A stretch of 9,087 nucleotides of DNA from Synergistales bacterium (GCA_025997955.1 BNVH01000104.1:1-9087); one strand, 5' to 3'; shown: positions 1 through 7,002, counted from the first letter of the stretch. The notes: a model not told the origin generated them from the letters alone. Program-made: numbers and translations.

Positions 1-601
1 GCATGGTGAGCTTTTCTTTTTGTATCTTTGATTGTTTTAGGTTTTCTTGGGCTTGAGCTATACCTTTTTTCGTCACATAGAGCCGAGCTTTGTAATCAGT
101 TACTCTATCGTTGTAAAGACGCGTCTGGCGCTCTTGTTCTAATGGGTCGCAGTCCTCAAGCCCCGTCAGATCAAAAGAAACCCCCTTGATCTCCGCCGTC
201 AGTCTTCGCGTCGTAAGGCGGTAGTGATCGCGCTCTTTTGTCAGACGCGCGAGGTCGGCTCCAGTCATTATGGTATCTAATTCGACCAGCAGATCATCTT
301 TTTGCACACGGGAGCCGTTCTCCACGCAGATTCTTGATACAACTCCCTTGTCCTCCGCTTGTACCATCTTCGTATACCCGGACGGCACAACCTTTCCGCT
401 CGCCACGGCCACCTCGTCAATTTTTCCGACTGTTGCCCAGACCAGCGTTATGACGAAAAGAGAAATTAAAAGCCAAATCAACGCGCGTCCTATAGGTGAC
501 GGAGGAGTTTCGATTATCTCAAGCGCCGCTGGGAGAAACTGCAATTCCTCTCGCGTCAGCTTGCGTGATAGGGGATTTCTTGTGTCTTCTGTTTTATTCA
601 T
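1..601 (-). CDS. HlyD-family type I secretion membrane-fusion adaptor (N-terminal 200 residues; cut by the left window edge)
   Basis: Periplasmic adaptor that joins an inner-membrane ABC exporter to a TolC-type outer-membrane channel. The frame is open from an ATG at 601 to the window edge, giving 200 residues of a protein usually near 400-450. Residues 1-38 are cytoplasmic and carry FLPAALEIIETPPSPIGRA, the hallmark of the LapC/PrtE/HlyD class. One membrane segment follows at about 40-57, then a lipoyl/barrel-sandwich half (about 65-110, with VASGKVVPSG and the GVVSRICVENGSRV strand). The start of the coiled-coil hairpin (about 115-200, rich in K, E, Q and R) comes last. No stop or frameshift is visible. 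It begins 26 nt after the stop of the truncated exporter, with only a weak GAGAG-type ribosome binding site, so it was probably translated as part of that operon. Its partner ATPase is broken here, so it may be non-functional or may serve another exporter. The family assignment is firm; activity is unknown. Confidence 0.9.
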   Translation of the reverse strand, partial: MNKTEDTRNPLSRKLTREELQFLPAALEIIETPPSPIGRALIWLLISLFVITLVWATVGKIDEVAVASGKVVPSGYTKMVQAEDKGVVSRICVENGSRVQKDDLLVELDTIMTGADLARLTKERDHYRLTTRRLTAEIKGVSFDLTGLEDCDPLEQERQTRLYNDRVTDYKARLYVTKKGIAQAQENLKQSKIQKEKLTM

Positions 602-627
602 GCGATTTTCTCTCTATTCTTGGGATT

Positions 628-1297
628 CTACCCCAAAATCAGCTCAAGGGATATAAATTCGTGCGCTCCGGCCATTTTCGCTGCGGCGATGACTTTTTCC
701 ATCGGGGACCCTGAGTCCATCGTGGCTATGTTCTCTCTCACCGAACCATTGAACAGAAAATTCTCCTGAAGCACAACGCCTATTTGCCGCCTCAGCCAAG
801 CGGGGTCTACGTTCGTCAGGTCTACCCCGTCGATGAGAATTCTTCCGCGTTCAGCTATATAAAGGCGTTGAAGGAGTTTTGTAAGAGTGCTCTTCCCTGA
901 GCCCGAACGCCCTACTATACCCACTGTCGTTCCAGCAGGTACGGAAAGGTTGATGTTTTCGAGGATAGGCGGCGTATCAAGACGATAGCGGAAAGTCAGA
1001 TTCTCGATAGTTACGTTTCCCTTGATAGCGCCAAGCGTTGTTCGTCCGGGGGAGACATCGGGCTCGGCTGGGAAGTTCAAAACGTCACCCAAGCGTTCAA
1101 GGGACAATCTCACCTGCTGAAAATCCTGCCACAGGCTCGCCAAGCGCAATACAGGCTCAGCCACGCGCCCCGATAACATCTGAAACGCTATCAGTTGCCC
1201 TACTGACATCTGCCCATCTATGACCTCACGAGCTCCAAGGGACGGAAGGTTTCTGTGATGCTTCTTGCTGATTTTCTTTTTTGTCGGAAGATGGCAT
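628..1297 (-). pseudogene. Type I secretion ABC exporter (permease/ATPase) remnant with two internal deletions
   Basis: Remains of an HlyB/LapB/PrtD-type ABC exporter, normally about 600-720 residues. The original start is probably the ATG at 1297: an AGGAGG at 1303-1308 on this strand sits 5 nt before it, and it opens a hydrophilic N-terminus (MPSSDKKENQQEASQKPSVP). That frame stops at 1226-1228. In another frame, homology resumes abruptly near 1245 with LGAREVIDGQMSVGQLIAF, the end of the transmembrane domain, so most of the membrane domain and any C39-like domain are missing. The rest reads through Walker A GRSGSGKST (886-912) and the Q-loop Gln (about 766-768, VLQENFLFNGSVRENIA). It then stops at 628 just after AHEFIS, so the LSGGQ signature, Walker B, D-loop and switch His are absent. 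Neither membrane transport nor ATP hydrolysis looks possible. An assembly error is the main alternative. A translated piece from the ATG at 1209 (193 aa) is conceivable but would be an inactive half-domain. Confidence 0.85.
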
Positions 1298-1336
1298 TAA
1301 AACCTCCTGATGTCGCGTCACATTGCCGAAGTTTTC

Positions 1337-1429
1337 CTATTGCTGAATTAGTTCGGCAAGAGCTAATACGAGTTTTGTCATGGCGTCAACCAGTGTTACA
1401 GCCGAAATTAGCCGCACAATTCTCTTCAC
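1337..1429 (-). CDS. Small ORF, 30 codons, amphipathic/hydrophobic peptide with an unusually strong ribosome binding site
   Basis: I do not recognise the family. A GTG at 1429 opens 30 codons ending in TAG at 1337-1339. The peptide starts MKRIVRLISAVTLVDAMTKL, continues as an Ala/Leu/Val-rich helix and ends in two Gln. The visible case for translation is the Shine-Dalgarno: GAAAGGAGGTGATC at 1432-1445 on this strand is complementary over 14 nt to the conserved 3' end of bacterial 16S rRNA, 7 nt (from GGAGG) before the GTG. It is the first ORF after the minus-strand promoter and lies 39 nt upstream of the exporter remnant. Possible roles are a leader peptide, a small membrane or secreted peptide handled by the exporter, or the leftover start of a longer deleted gene. 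It has no Gly-Gly leader cleavage site, Cys, or RTX motif. Judged on ribosome binding site and position only. Confidence 0.4.
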   Translation of the reverse strand: MKRIVRLISAVTLVDAMTKLVLALAELIQQ

Positions 1430-1458
1430 GTGATCACCTCCTTTCGAGGTGATTCACG
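1429..1458 (-). promoter_or_regulatory. Hairpin burying the Shine-Dalgarno of the 30-codon ORF
   Basis: On the minus strand CGTGAATCACCTC (1446-1458), loop GAAAG (1441-1445) and GAGGTGATCACG (1429-1440) form a 12-bp stem with one bulged A. The 3' arm contains the GAGGTGATC part of the ribosome binding site and reaches the first base of the GTG start. The 5' arm therefore mimics the 16S anti-Shine-Dalgarno (ATCACCTC) and would compete with the ribosome. This arrangement is typical of translational switches opened by a leader-peptide ribosome, a ligand, a protein or heat; which of these, if any, is inference. Confidence 0.55.
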
Positions 1459-1490
1459 AGAGACACTTCTTTTAATCTCTTTTGTTTTCA

Positions 1491-1518
1491 TTGACATGAC
1501 GCGAGTCTCGTGTATTAT
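1491..1518 (+). promoter_or_regulatory. Sigma-70-type promoter for the dpp operon
   Basis: A perfect -35 box TTGACA (1491-1496), a 16-bp spacer and a -10 box TATTAT (1513-1518) lie 46 bp before the dppB start codon. The spacer holds the small palindrome CGAG-T-CTCG (1502-1510). Transcription would start near 1525, leaving a short leader with the GAGGTG ribosome binding site at 1550-1555, 8 nt before the ATG. No terminator or other strong promoter was seen before the end of the M20 gene, so this probably drives all six genes. Confidence 0.6.
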
Positions 1519-1519
1519 A
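1514..1519 (-). promoter_or_regulatory. -10 element of a divergent promoter for the secretion locus
   Basis: On the minus strand 1519 to 1514 reads TATAAT, a perfect -10 box in an AT-rich setting and the best promoter candidate for the 30-codon ORF and secretion remnant. It overlaps five bases of the plus-strand -10 box. No convincing -35 box lies 16-18 bp upstream (about 1536-1543), so the promoter may be weak, activator-dependent, or simply the complement of the plus-strand element. Confidence 0.3.
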
Positions 1520-1563
1520 ACTTTTATTCCTTTGCTCATGTGACTTTGTGAGGTGCGTTTTTT

Positions 1564-2529
1564 ATGGCTGTTTACGCTATGCGGCGGTTATTGCAGATGA
1601 TAGGTGTCCTTTTAGTTGTCTCTTTAATTGTTTTTTTCGTGATGAGCTTTACGGGAGATCCTGTTTTGATGATGCTCCCGCCCAACGCCACAGACGCCCA
1701 AGTCGCGGAGATGCGGCATACGCTTGGGTTGGACCGTCCTCTGTGGAGACAGTACGCCTCTTTCTTGGTTAATATTTCGAGGGGCGATTTCGGCGAGTCT
1801 TATATCTTCAAACAGCCGGTTCTTGGGCTTATAGTGGAGCGTATGCCGGCTACTCTTGAGATGGTCTTTTTTGCGCTTTTAATCGGACTCGTCGTCGCTA
1901 TCCCTGGGGGGGTCTACGCAGGGGCGAGACCTGAGAGCATGTTGAGCAAGACAATTATGAGCGGCTCTCTTTTCGGCATTTCTTTGCCGTCTTTTTGGGT
2001 CGGCATTTTGCTGATCTTCACTTTCGCCGTGCAGTTTGGTCTCTTGCCGTCCTCGGGGCGCGGGCAGACGGGGCTTTTGTTCGGCGTCCGTTGGGCCTTC
2101 ATGTCTCCTGACGGGCGGCGACATTTGGTTTTGCCCGCCGTGACGTTGGCTCTTGGGACTATGGCTATGCTACTACGCCTCGTGCGAGGCCAGATGCGCG
2201 AGGTAATGCGGCAGGACTATATCAAATTCGCGCGCGCCAAAGGCGTATCCTACAGAAGCCTTTTGTTTTCCCACGCCATCAGAAACGCCCTTATTCCAGT
2301 CGTAACGGTCTTCGGCTTGGAGACGGGCAATATGATCGCCTTCGCGACTGTAACTGAGTCTATTTTCTCCTGGCCCGGCATGGGTAAGCTGCTCATAGAC
2401 TCCATCAACGCGTCCGACAGACCCATTATCGTCGCCTACTTGATGATCGTCGCCGCTATGTTTGTAGGGATAAACTTCACGGTCGATATCGTCTACACTC
2501 TGATAGACCCGCGAATAGACCTGAGGTGA
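1564..2529 (+). CDS. dppB: ABC peptide/dipeptide transporter, inner-membrane permease subunit DppB-like
   Basis: One half of the membrane channel of a Dpp/Opp-type importer, partner of the next gene. At 321 aa it has the usual DppB length. The N-terminal helix is at about 9-28, followed by the DppB-type periplasmic segment (GDPVLMMLPP, then LGLDRPLWRQYASFL at about 55-68). Further helices lie near 97-118, 136-159, 187-206, 243-265 and 288-312. The EAA coupling loop that docks on the ATPases spans about 213-246 (DYIKFARAKGVSYRSLLFSHAIRN). The SWPGMGKLL motif at 269-277 and the YTLIDPRIDLR end are also typical. The ATG at 1564 is preferred because of GAGGTG 8 nt upstream; an ATG five codons later lacks such a site. 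First gene of the operon, 8 nt before dppC. Substrate cannot be read from the permease alone. Confidence 0.93.
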   Translation: MAVYAMRRLLQMIGVLLVVSLIVFFVMSFTGDPVLMMLPPNATDAQVAEMRHTLGLDRPLWRQYASFLVNISRGDFGESYIFKQPVLGLIVERMPATLEMVFFALLIGLVVAIPGGVYAGARPESMLSKTIMSGSLFGISLPSFWVGILLIFTFAVQFGLLPSSGRGQTGLLFGVRWAFMSPDGRRHLVLPAVTLALGTMAMLLRLVRGQMREVMRQDYIKFARAKGVSYRSLLFSHAIRNALIPVVTVFGLETGNMIAFATVTESIFSWPGMGKLLIDSINASDRPIIVAYLMIVAAMFVGINFTVDIVYTLIDPRIDLR

Positions 2530-2537
2530 GGTGAGCC

Positions 2538-3422
2538 ATGCCATCCTTTTTAAAGACGTTTTTCAAGTCGGAGTTGTTCTATAGATTTTTGCGCAGCCGC
2601 TCCGCGCTGAGCGGGTTCGCCATCGTCGCGGCGTTTTTGGTTTTAGTGCTCGTAGGGCCGCGTTTCACGCCGCAAAACCCTTATGATCTCAGGAGTCTCG
2701 ATTTAGAGGACGCCTACAAGCCGCCCATGTGGCAAAGAGGCGGGGACGCGAAATTTCCTCTCGGCACTGACGAGCAGGGGCGCGACATACTGAGCGGCAT
2801 AGTCTACGGAAGCCGCATTTCGCTCGCCATGGGGCTCGGGACGATGTTATGCTCATGTTTTATCGGTACTTTAGTTGGGCTTATAGCCGGTTATTGGGGC
2901 GGAAAATTGGACGCGTTTTTGATGCGCGTCGTGGACGTTCAGCTTTCGTTTCCCGCTATGATGGTGGCGCTTTTCATCATGATAGCTTTCGGCCGCGGCT
3001 TCTGGAAGTTGCTGACCGCGCTGACGCTGGTCGGCTGGGTCATTTACGCCAGAACAGTGCGCGGCGCTACTCTATCTGAGCGCAACAGGGAATACGTGGA
3101 CGCCGCGCGGCTAATCGGCTTGCCTCCGTTCAGAGTGGTCATGCGACATGTGCTGCCGAACGTCACGACGCCCCTTATAGTAATCGCCACCATGCACGTC
3201 GGCACTGTTATCCTGACGGAGGCGACTATGAGCTATCTCGGCGTCGGAGTGCCGGTCACTCAGCCCTCTTTGGGCCTGCTCGTCAAAAACGGCTACGACG
3301 TGCTGTTCAGCGGGCTTTGGTGGGTGTCGGTGTTTCCGGGTCTCTTCATTATGCTGCTCGTCTTTGGGGTCAACCTTCTCGGGGACTTTCTGAGGGACGA
3401 GCTCAACCCAAAGCTAAAGTGA
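2538..3422 (+). CDS. dppC: ABC peptide/dipeptide transporter, inner-membrane permease subunit DppC-like
   Basis: Second channel subunit. At 294 aa it matches DppC/OppC. It has the OppC-type N-terminal helix (about 22-41), followed by the periplasmic PLGTDEQGRDILSGIVYGSRISL signature at about 74-96. Several further helices follow. The EAA loop (REYVDAARLIGLPPFRVVMRHVLPN, about 184-208) contacts the ATPases. Near the end are SYLGVGVPVTQPSLGLLV at about 232-249 and the GDFLRDELNPKLK terminus, both usual in the family. The start follows the dppB stop after 8 nt, with a GAGGTGAG-type ribosome binding site in the gap, so translational coupling is likely. No frameshift or missing segment. Substrate unspecified. 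Confidence 0.93.
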   Translation: MPSFLKTFFKSELFYRFLRSRSALSGFAIVAAFLVLVLVGPRFTPQNPYDLRSLDLEDAYKPPMWQRGGDAKFPLGTDEQGRDILSGIVYGSRISLAMGLGTMLCSCFIGTLVGLIAGYWGGKLDAFLMRVVDVQLSFPAMMVALFIMIAFGRGFWKLLTALTLVGWVIYARTVRGATLSERNREYVDAARLIGLPPFRVVMRHVLPNVTTPLIVIATMHVGTVILTEATMSYLGVGVPVTQPSLGLLVKNGYDVLFSGLWWVSVFPGLFIMLLVFGVNLLGDFLRDELNPKLK

Positions 3423-3436
3423 TAAAAGGTAAAATT

Positions 3437-4429
3437 ATGGATAACATTCTTTTGGACATAAGACACCTGACGACTTCCTTTACGTTATTCGCGCAAAGCG
3501 CCGCTTCTCGGTTCAATACGTTCAACGCCGTCGATAACGTCGACCTCACGCTGCGTGAGCAGGAAATTCTCGGCATAGTCGGCGAGTCGGGGGGCGGCAA
3601 ATCCGTGACGGGCTTCTCCATCCTGCGCCTTATCGACCCGCCAGGGCGCATCGCGGACGGGGAAATTCTCTATCGCGGCTCGGACATTCTGAAGAAGACC
3701 GAAGTGGAGATGCAAAAGGTGCGCGGACGCGAGATAGCCATGATTTTCCAAGACCCCATGACGGCGCTGAACCCTCTTCACACGGTCGGGCGACAAATTG
3801 ATGAGATGCTGCGCATACACACGACTTTGGGCTCGCGCGAACGCCGCGAGAGGGTTATCTCTTTGCTTGAGGAGGTGGGGATACATGACGCGAAAGAGCG
3901 CATGTCGTCCTACCCGCACCAGTTCTCCGGCGGAATGTTGCAGCGCGTGGTCATAGCGACGGCTCTCGCCGCGCGCCCACGTCTCATTATAGCGGACGAG
4001 CCAACCACGGCGCTTGACGTCACGGTTCAGGCTCAGATACTGCACCTCATCTTGGAAAGCGTAAAAAACCACGGAGCCGCGCTTATCCTCATAACGCACG
4101 ACCTCGCGGTCGTCGCCGGCATGACGGAGCGCGTCGCGGTCATGTACTGCGGCAAAATTGTCGAGGAGGGCTCTACGGACGACGTCATCCGTTCTCCGCT
4201 ACATCCTTACACGCAAGGCCTCATAAACTCCATACCGCACCCGACCCCAGGTCAGGAAAACTCTAAGCGCCTGCCTCAGATTCCGGGTATGGTTCCGAGC
4301 CTTACGAGCTTGCCCGTTGGCTGTTCTTTCGCCCCGCGCTGCTCATACGCAAAGGAACGCTGCCTGTCAGAAAAACCCGCTCTGCGCTCCGTAGGCGGCC
4401 GTAAAGTGGCCTGTTGGATAGGGGGTTGA
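3437..4429 (+). CDS. dppD: ABC peptide/dipeptide transporter, ATP-binding subunit DppD-like
   Basis: One of two ATPases that power the DppBC channel from the cytoplasm. At 330 aa all motifs are present: Walker A GESGGGKS (49-56), Q-loop Gln105 in AMIFQDP, signature FSGGMLQR (163-170), Walker B LIIADEP (183-189), and switch His221 in ILITHDL. The C-terminal oligopeptide/dipeptide extension carries PLHPYTQGLINSIP (about 254-267) and four Cys (296, 302, 309, 326) in the spacing seen in this family. The signature is MLQR rather than the commoner MRQR, a NikD-like variant. The ATG at 3437 is preferred because AAAGGT lies 6 nt upstream; the same frame extends back to 3317, but that would overlap dppC by about 100 nt. 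The gap to dppC is 14 nt and to dppF 4 nt. Confidence 0.93.
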   Translation: MDNILLDIRHLTTSFTLFAQSAASRFNTFNAVDNVDLTLREQEILGIVGESGGGKSVTGFSILRLIDPPGRIADGEILYRGSDILKKTEVEMQKVRGREIAMIFQDPMTALNPLHTVGRQIDEMLRIHTTLGSRERRERVISLLEEVGIHDAKERMSSYPHQFSGGMLQRVVIATALAARPRLIIADEPTTALDVTVQAQILHLILESVKNHGAALILITHDLAVVAGMTERVAVMYCGKIVEEGSTDDVIRSPLHPYTQGLINSIPHPTPGQENSKRLPQIPGMVPSLTSLPVGCSFAPRCSYAKERCLSEKPALRSVGGRKVACWIGG

Positions 4430-4433
4430 GGGT

Positions 4434-5408
4434 GTGACAAAAAATATCTTGGAGGTAGACGGCCTCGTACAGTATTTCGACCGCTCAAGGCCCTTTTTGG
4501 AGCGAATTTTGACGCGCGCGCGGGACATGCGCGTACATGCCGTAAACCGCGTCACTTTTGACGTCAAAGAGGGAGAGGTCTTCAGTTTAGTCGGGGAGTC
4601 CGGCTGCGGCAAGTCCACGACGGCTCGGACTATAGTCCGCCTGATAGACCCCAAAGAGGGGCGTATCATATTCGAGGGGCAAGACATCGCGGGCCTCGAC
4701 CAAAGACAGTTGCTGCCATTCCGTCCTCGCATACAGATGATCTTCCAAAATCCCTACGCGTCGCTTGACCCAAGGCAAAAAGTCGGAGAGATGATCATGG
4801 AGCCGCTCCTGTTTCATGGGATAGCGGCTAACCGCAAAGAGGCGAACGCGCGCATGATAGAGCTTTTGGACATGATAGGCTTGCATCCCGAGCAGGCCGG
4901 TCGCTACCCGCACCAGTTCTCCGGCGGACAGCGTCAACGCCTCGGCATAGCCCGCGCGCTTGCGACAAGTCCGCGCTTCGTCGTCGCGGACGAGCCAGTT
5001 TCGGCCCTCGATGTCTCCGTTCAGGCGCAGGTCTTGAACCTCATGATGGACTTGCGGGAGCGCTTGGGTCTGACCTGTCTTTTTATCGCCCACGACCTGT
5101 CAGTGGTTCGCCATATCTCGGACAGGGTGGCTATAATGTACTTGGGCTTTATAGTGGAGCAGGGAAACCGCGACGACATATTTGACGCGCCCCTGCACCC
5201 CTACACGGAAGCGCTGTTGGCCGCCGCGCCGTCTTTGGAAAAGCGGTTTATTCACGTTCCGCTGTTTGGGGACGTACCGAGCCCGCTGAATTTGCCTACG
5301 GGCTGCGCTTTCGCCTCGCGCTGTCCGCGGCGTATAGGACGCTGCCGTGACGAGCGTCCGCAGTTGAGGGAGTCCGGCGGGCGACGCGTCGCCTGCCATC
5401 TCGTATAA
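4434..5408 (+). CDS. dppF: ABC peptide/dipeptide transporter, ATP-binding subunit DppF-like
   Basis: Second ATPase, forming the nucleotide-binding pair with DppD. At 324 aa it has the DppF-type insertion before Walker A (FLERILTRARDMRVHAVNRV, about 21-40). The motifs are Walker A GESGCGKST (54-62), Q-loop Gln105 in IQMIFQNPYASLDPR, signature FSGGQRQR (162-169), Walker B FVVADEP (182-188) and switch His220 in FIAHDLSVV. The C-terminal oligo_HPY-type extension has PLHPYTEALLAAAP (about 253-266) and Cys 291, 297, 304 and 321. The start is a GTG at 4434, 4 nt after the dppD stop, with a G-rich ribosome binding site inside the end of dppD (GGGGG at 4421-4425). Other in-frame starts are far downstream and would remove the N-terminal strand. 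Intact. Confidence 0.93.
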   Translation: MTKNILEVDGLVQYFDRSRPFLERILTRARDMRVHAVNRVTFDVKEGEVFSLVGESGCGKSTTARTIVRLIDPKEGRIIFEGQDIAGLDQRQLLPFRPRIQMIFQNPYASLDPRQKVGEMIMEPLLFHGIAANRKEANARMIELLDMIGLHPEQAGRYPHQFSGGQRQRLGIARALATSPRFVVADEPVSALDVSVQAQVLNLMMDLRERLGLTCLFIAHDLSVVRHISDRVAIMYLGFIVEQGNRDDIFDAPLHPYTEALLAAAPSLEKRFIHVPLFGDVPSPLNLPTGCAFASRCPRRIGRCRDERPQLRESGGRRVACHLV

Positions 5409-5437
5409 AAAAATCGTTTTGAGGAGGAAGAAAGGCA

Positions 5438-6976
5438 ATGAAAAAAGTATTTACGCTGCTTTGTTGTTTTGCGCTGTTTTTGTCCGCTGTGGCGGCTCCC
5501 GCTATGGCCGATGGGAAGAAGTTGGTTGTGGGATTGGCGAGCGACGCTCTTACTATGGACCCTCAGATGCAGGAAGAGACCATCACCAACACTATGGCTC
5601 GCCATTTTCACGACAGTCTCCTGAACTACGAGGCGGACGGCTCTTTGACGCCCGCGCTCGCCGAGTCTTGGGAGGTCGCGGGCGACTCGGTGACCTGGAC
5701 GTTCCACCTGCGTAAGGGTGTAAAATTCAGCGACGGTTCGCCCTTCACGGCCGAGGACGTTAAATTTTCCATTTTGCGCACGCGCGAGAAAATAAACAAG
5801 AACATCGTCAGCACAATCAAAGACGTCGTGGTCGTTGACGACTTGACCGTCAACATAATCACCAACGCGCCGGACTCTATCCTGCTCGACAATTTGGGCC
5901 GCAACAAGATACTGAGCAAGGCCTACGTCACCCGCGTCGGCGACCAGCAGGCGGAGTTGGTTCCTGTGGGAACGGGCCCGTACAAATTAGTGGAGTGGGT
6001 TCGCGAGGACCACATCACGATAACCCCCAACGAGCATTATTGGGGCAAGAAGCCCGTCATAACAGATGTTACATTCCGCCCCATCACGAACGCCGCCACG
6101 CGCACAGCCGCGCTTTTGACGGGCGAGGTCGATATAATAGCGGACGTGCCGGTACGCGACTTCGACCGCATCACTAATACAGAGGGAATAGAGACGTCCT
6201 CGCGCCCGGGCGAGTTTTTGATATTCCTCCACATAGACGGCAACCGCGAGGTAACGCCGGCCATCGACCTGCCCAAGAACCCAATGACCGACCTCCGCGT
6301 GCGTCAGGCTATTTCTATGGCCATCGACCGCGAGCTGATAACGCGCGTCTCCCTGAACGGCAGCGCGGCCCCCACGGGGCAGATGGTCATCGAGGGTAAG
6401 CGCGGATACCTTCCGGGCCGCCCCACTCCTGAGTACAACCCCGACAAGGCTAAGGCGCTCTTAAAAGACGCCGGTTACGAGAACGGCTTCAAGGTCAAGC
6501 TCGACGCCCCCAACGGACGCTACATGAACGACGCCCAAGTAGCTCAGGCAATAGCCAGCCAGCTCTCCAAGGTCGGTATTGAGATAGATCTCAACCTGCA
6601 TCCCAAGAGCGTGTTCTTCGACTACGTGCGCCCCGGCGACAAATCAAGCCTCGTCATGACCGGCTGGTCGGAGGAAGTCGACGCCGGAATGATGGGCAAC
6701 GTCCTGTTCTACACGCGCGGCAAGGGCTCCAAGGGCGGGTCGAACCGCTGCCACTACTCCAACGCCGAGTACGACCGTCTCTTGGACGAGGCCGACGCGA
6801 CGGCTGACGTGGCGCTCAGAGCAAAGCTCGTGGCCGACGCCGCGAAAGTCATATTAGACGACGTGGGCCTAGCGCCCCTGTACTTCGAGCGCGACCTGTA
6901 CGGCAAAAAGAAGAACGTGATTTTCACTCCGCGCGCCGACAAATACATCCTCGCCGCCGAGATGGACATCGAGTAG
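5438..6976 (+). CDS. Periplasmic solute-binding protein of the peptide ABC transporter (DppA/OppA type, SBP family 5)
   Basis: Captures the substrate in the periplasm and delivers it to DppBC. At 512 aa it is a normal family-5 length. The Sec signal peptide covers residues 1-24 (MKKVFTLLCCFALFLSAVAA, then PAMA) with likely signal peptidase I cleavage between Ala24 and Asp25; there is no convincing lipobox despite Cys9-Cys10. Family signatures are LTPALAESWEV (70-80), LRKGVKFSDGSPFTAEDV (91-108), VGTGPYKLVEW (177-187), DLRVRQAISMAIDREL (285-300) and YNPDKAKALLKDAGY (333-347). The start has GAGGAGG at 5421-5427, 10 nt before the ATG, one of the strongest ribosome binding sites in the operon. 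Unusually it is the fifth gene; many such operons put the binding protein first. A possible -10 TATAAA at 5404-5409 lacks a good -35. Ligand is unknown; short peptides or amidated amino acids are the best guess from the next gene. Confidence 0.92.
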   Translation: MKKVFTLLCCFALFLSAVAAPAMADGKKLVVGLASDALTMDPQMQEETITNTMARHFHDSLLNYEADGSLTPALAESWEVAGDSVTWTFHLRKGVKFSDGSPFTAEDVKFSILRTREKINKNIVSTIKDVVVVDDLTVNIITNAPDSILLDNLGRNKILSKAYVTRVGDQQAELVPVGTGPYKLVEWVREDHITITPNEHYWGKKPVITDVTFRPITNAATRTAALLTGEVDIIADVPVRDFDRITNTEGIETSSRPGEFLIFLHIDGNREVTPAIDLPKNPMTDLRVRQAISMAIDRELITRVSLNGSAAPTGQMVIEGKRGYLPGRPTPEYNPDKAKALLKDAGYENGFKVKLDAPNGRYMNDAQVAQAIASQLSKVGIEIDLNLHPKSVFFDYVRPGDKSSLVMTGWSEEVDAGMMGNVLFYTRGKGSKGGSNRCHYSNAEYDRLLDEADATADVALRAKLVADAAKVILDDVGLAPLYFERDLYGKKKNVIFTPRADKYILAAEMDIE

Positions 6977-7002
6977 AAAGTTTCTATGGGAGTTTTTTGA
7001 GC

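Noticed and set aside
238..714. Overlapping plus-strand frames across the HlyD region
   Set aside because: The opposite strand encodes an unambiguous HlyD-family protein through the whole stretch; the plus-strand peptides are low-complexity shadows.
1427..1446. Plus-strand GATCACCTCCTTTC resembles the 3' end of a 16S rRNA gene
   Set aside because: The flanking bases do not continue as 16S on either side; it is better explained as the complement of a strong Shine-Dalgarno on the minus strand.
1429..1458. The hairpin read as an intrinsic terminator
   Set aside because: There is no T-run directly after it on either strand, and it coincides with a ribosome binding site and start codon on the minus strand.
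3485..5093. Long minus-strand open frames inside dppD and dppF (204 and 168 codons)
   Set aside because: They are antisense shadows of conserved ATPase genes, with no family motifs or ribosome binding sites of their own.
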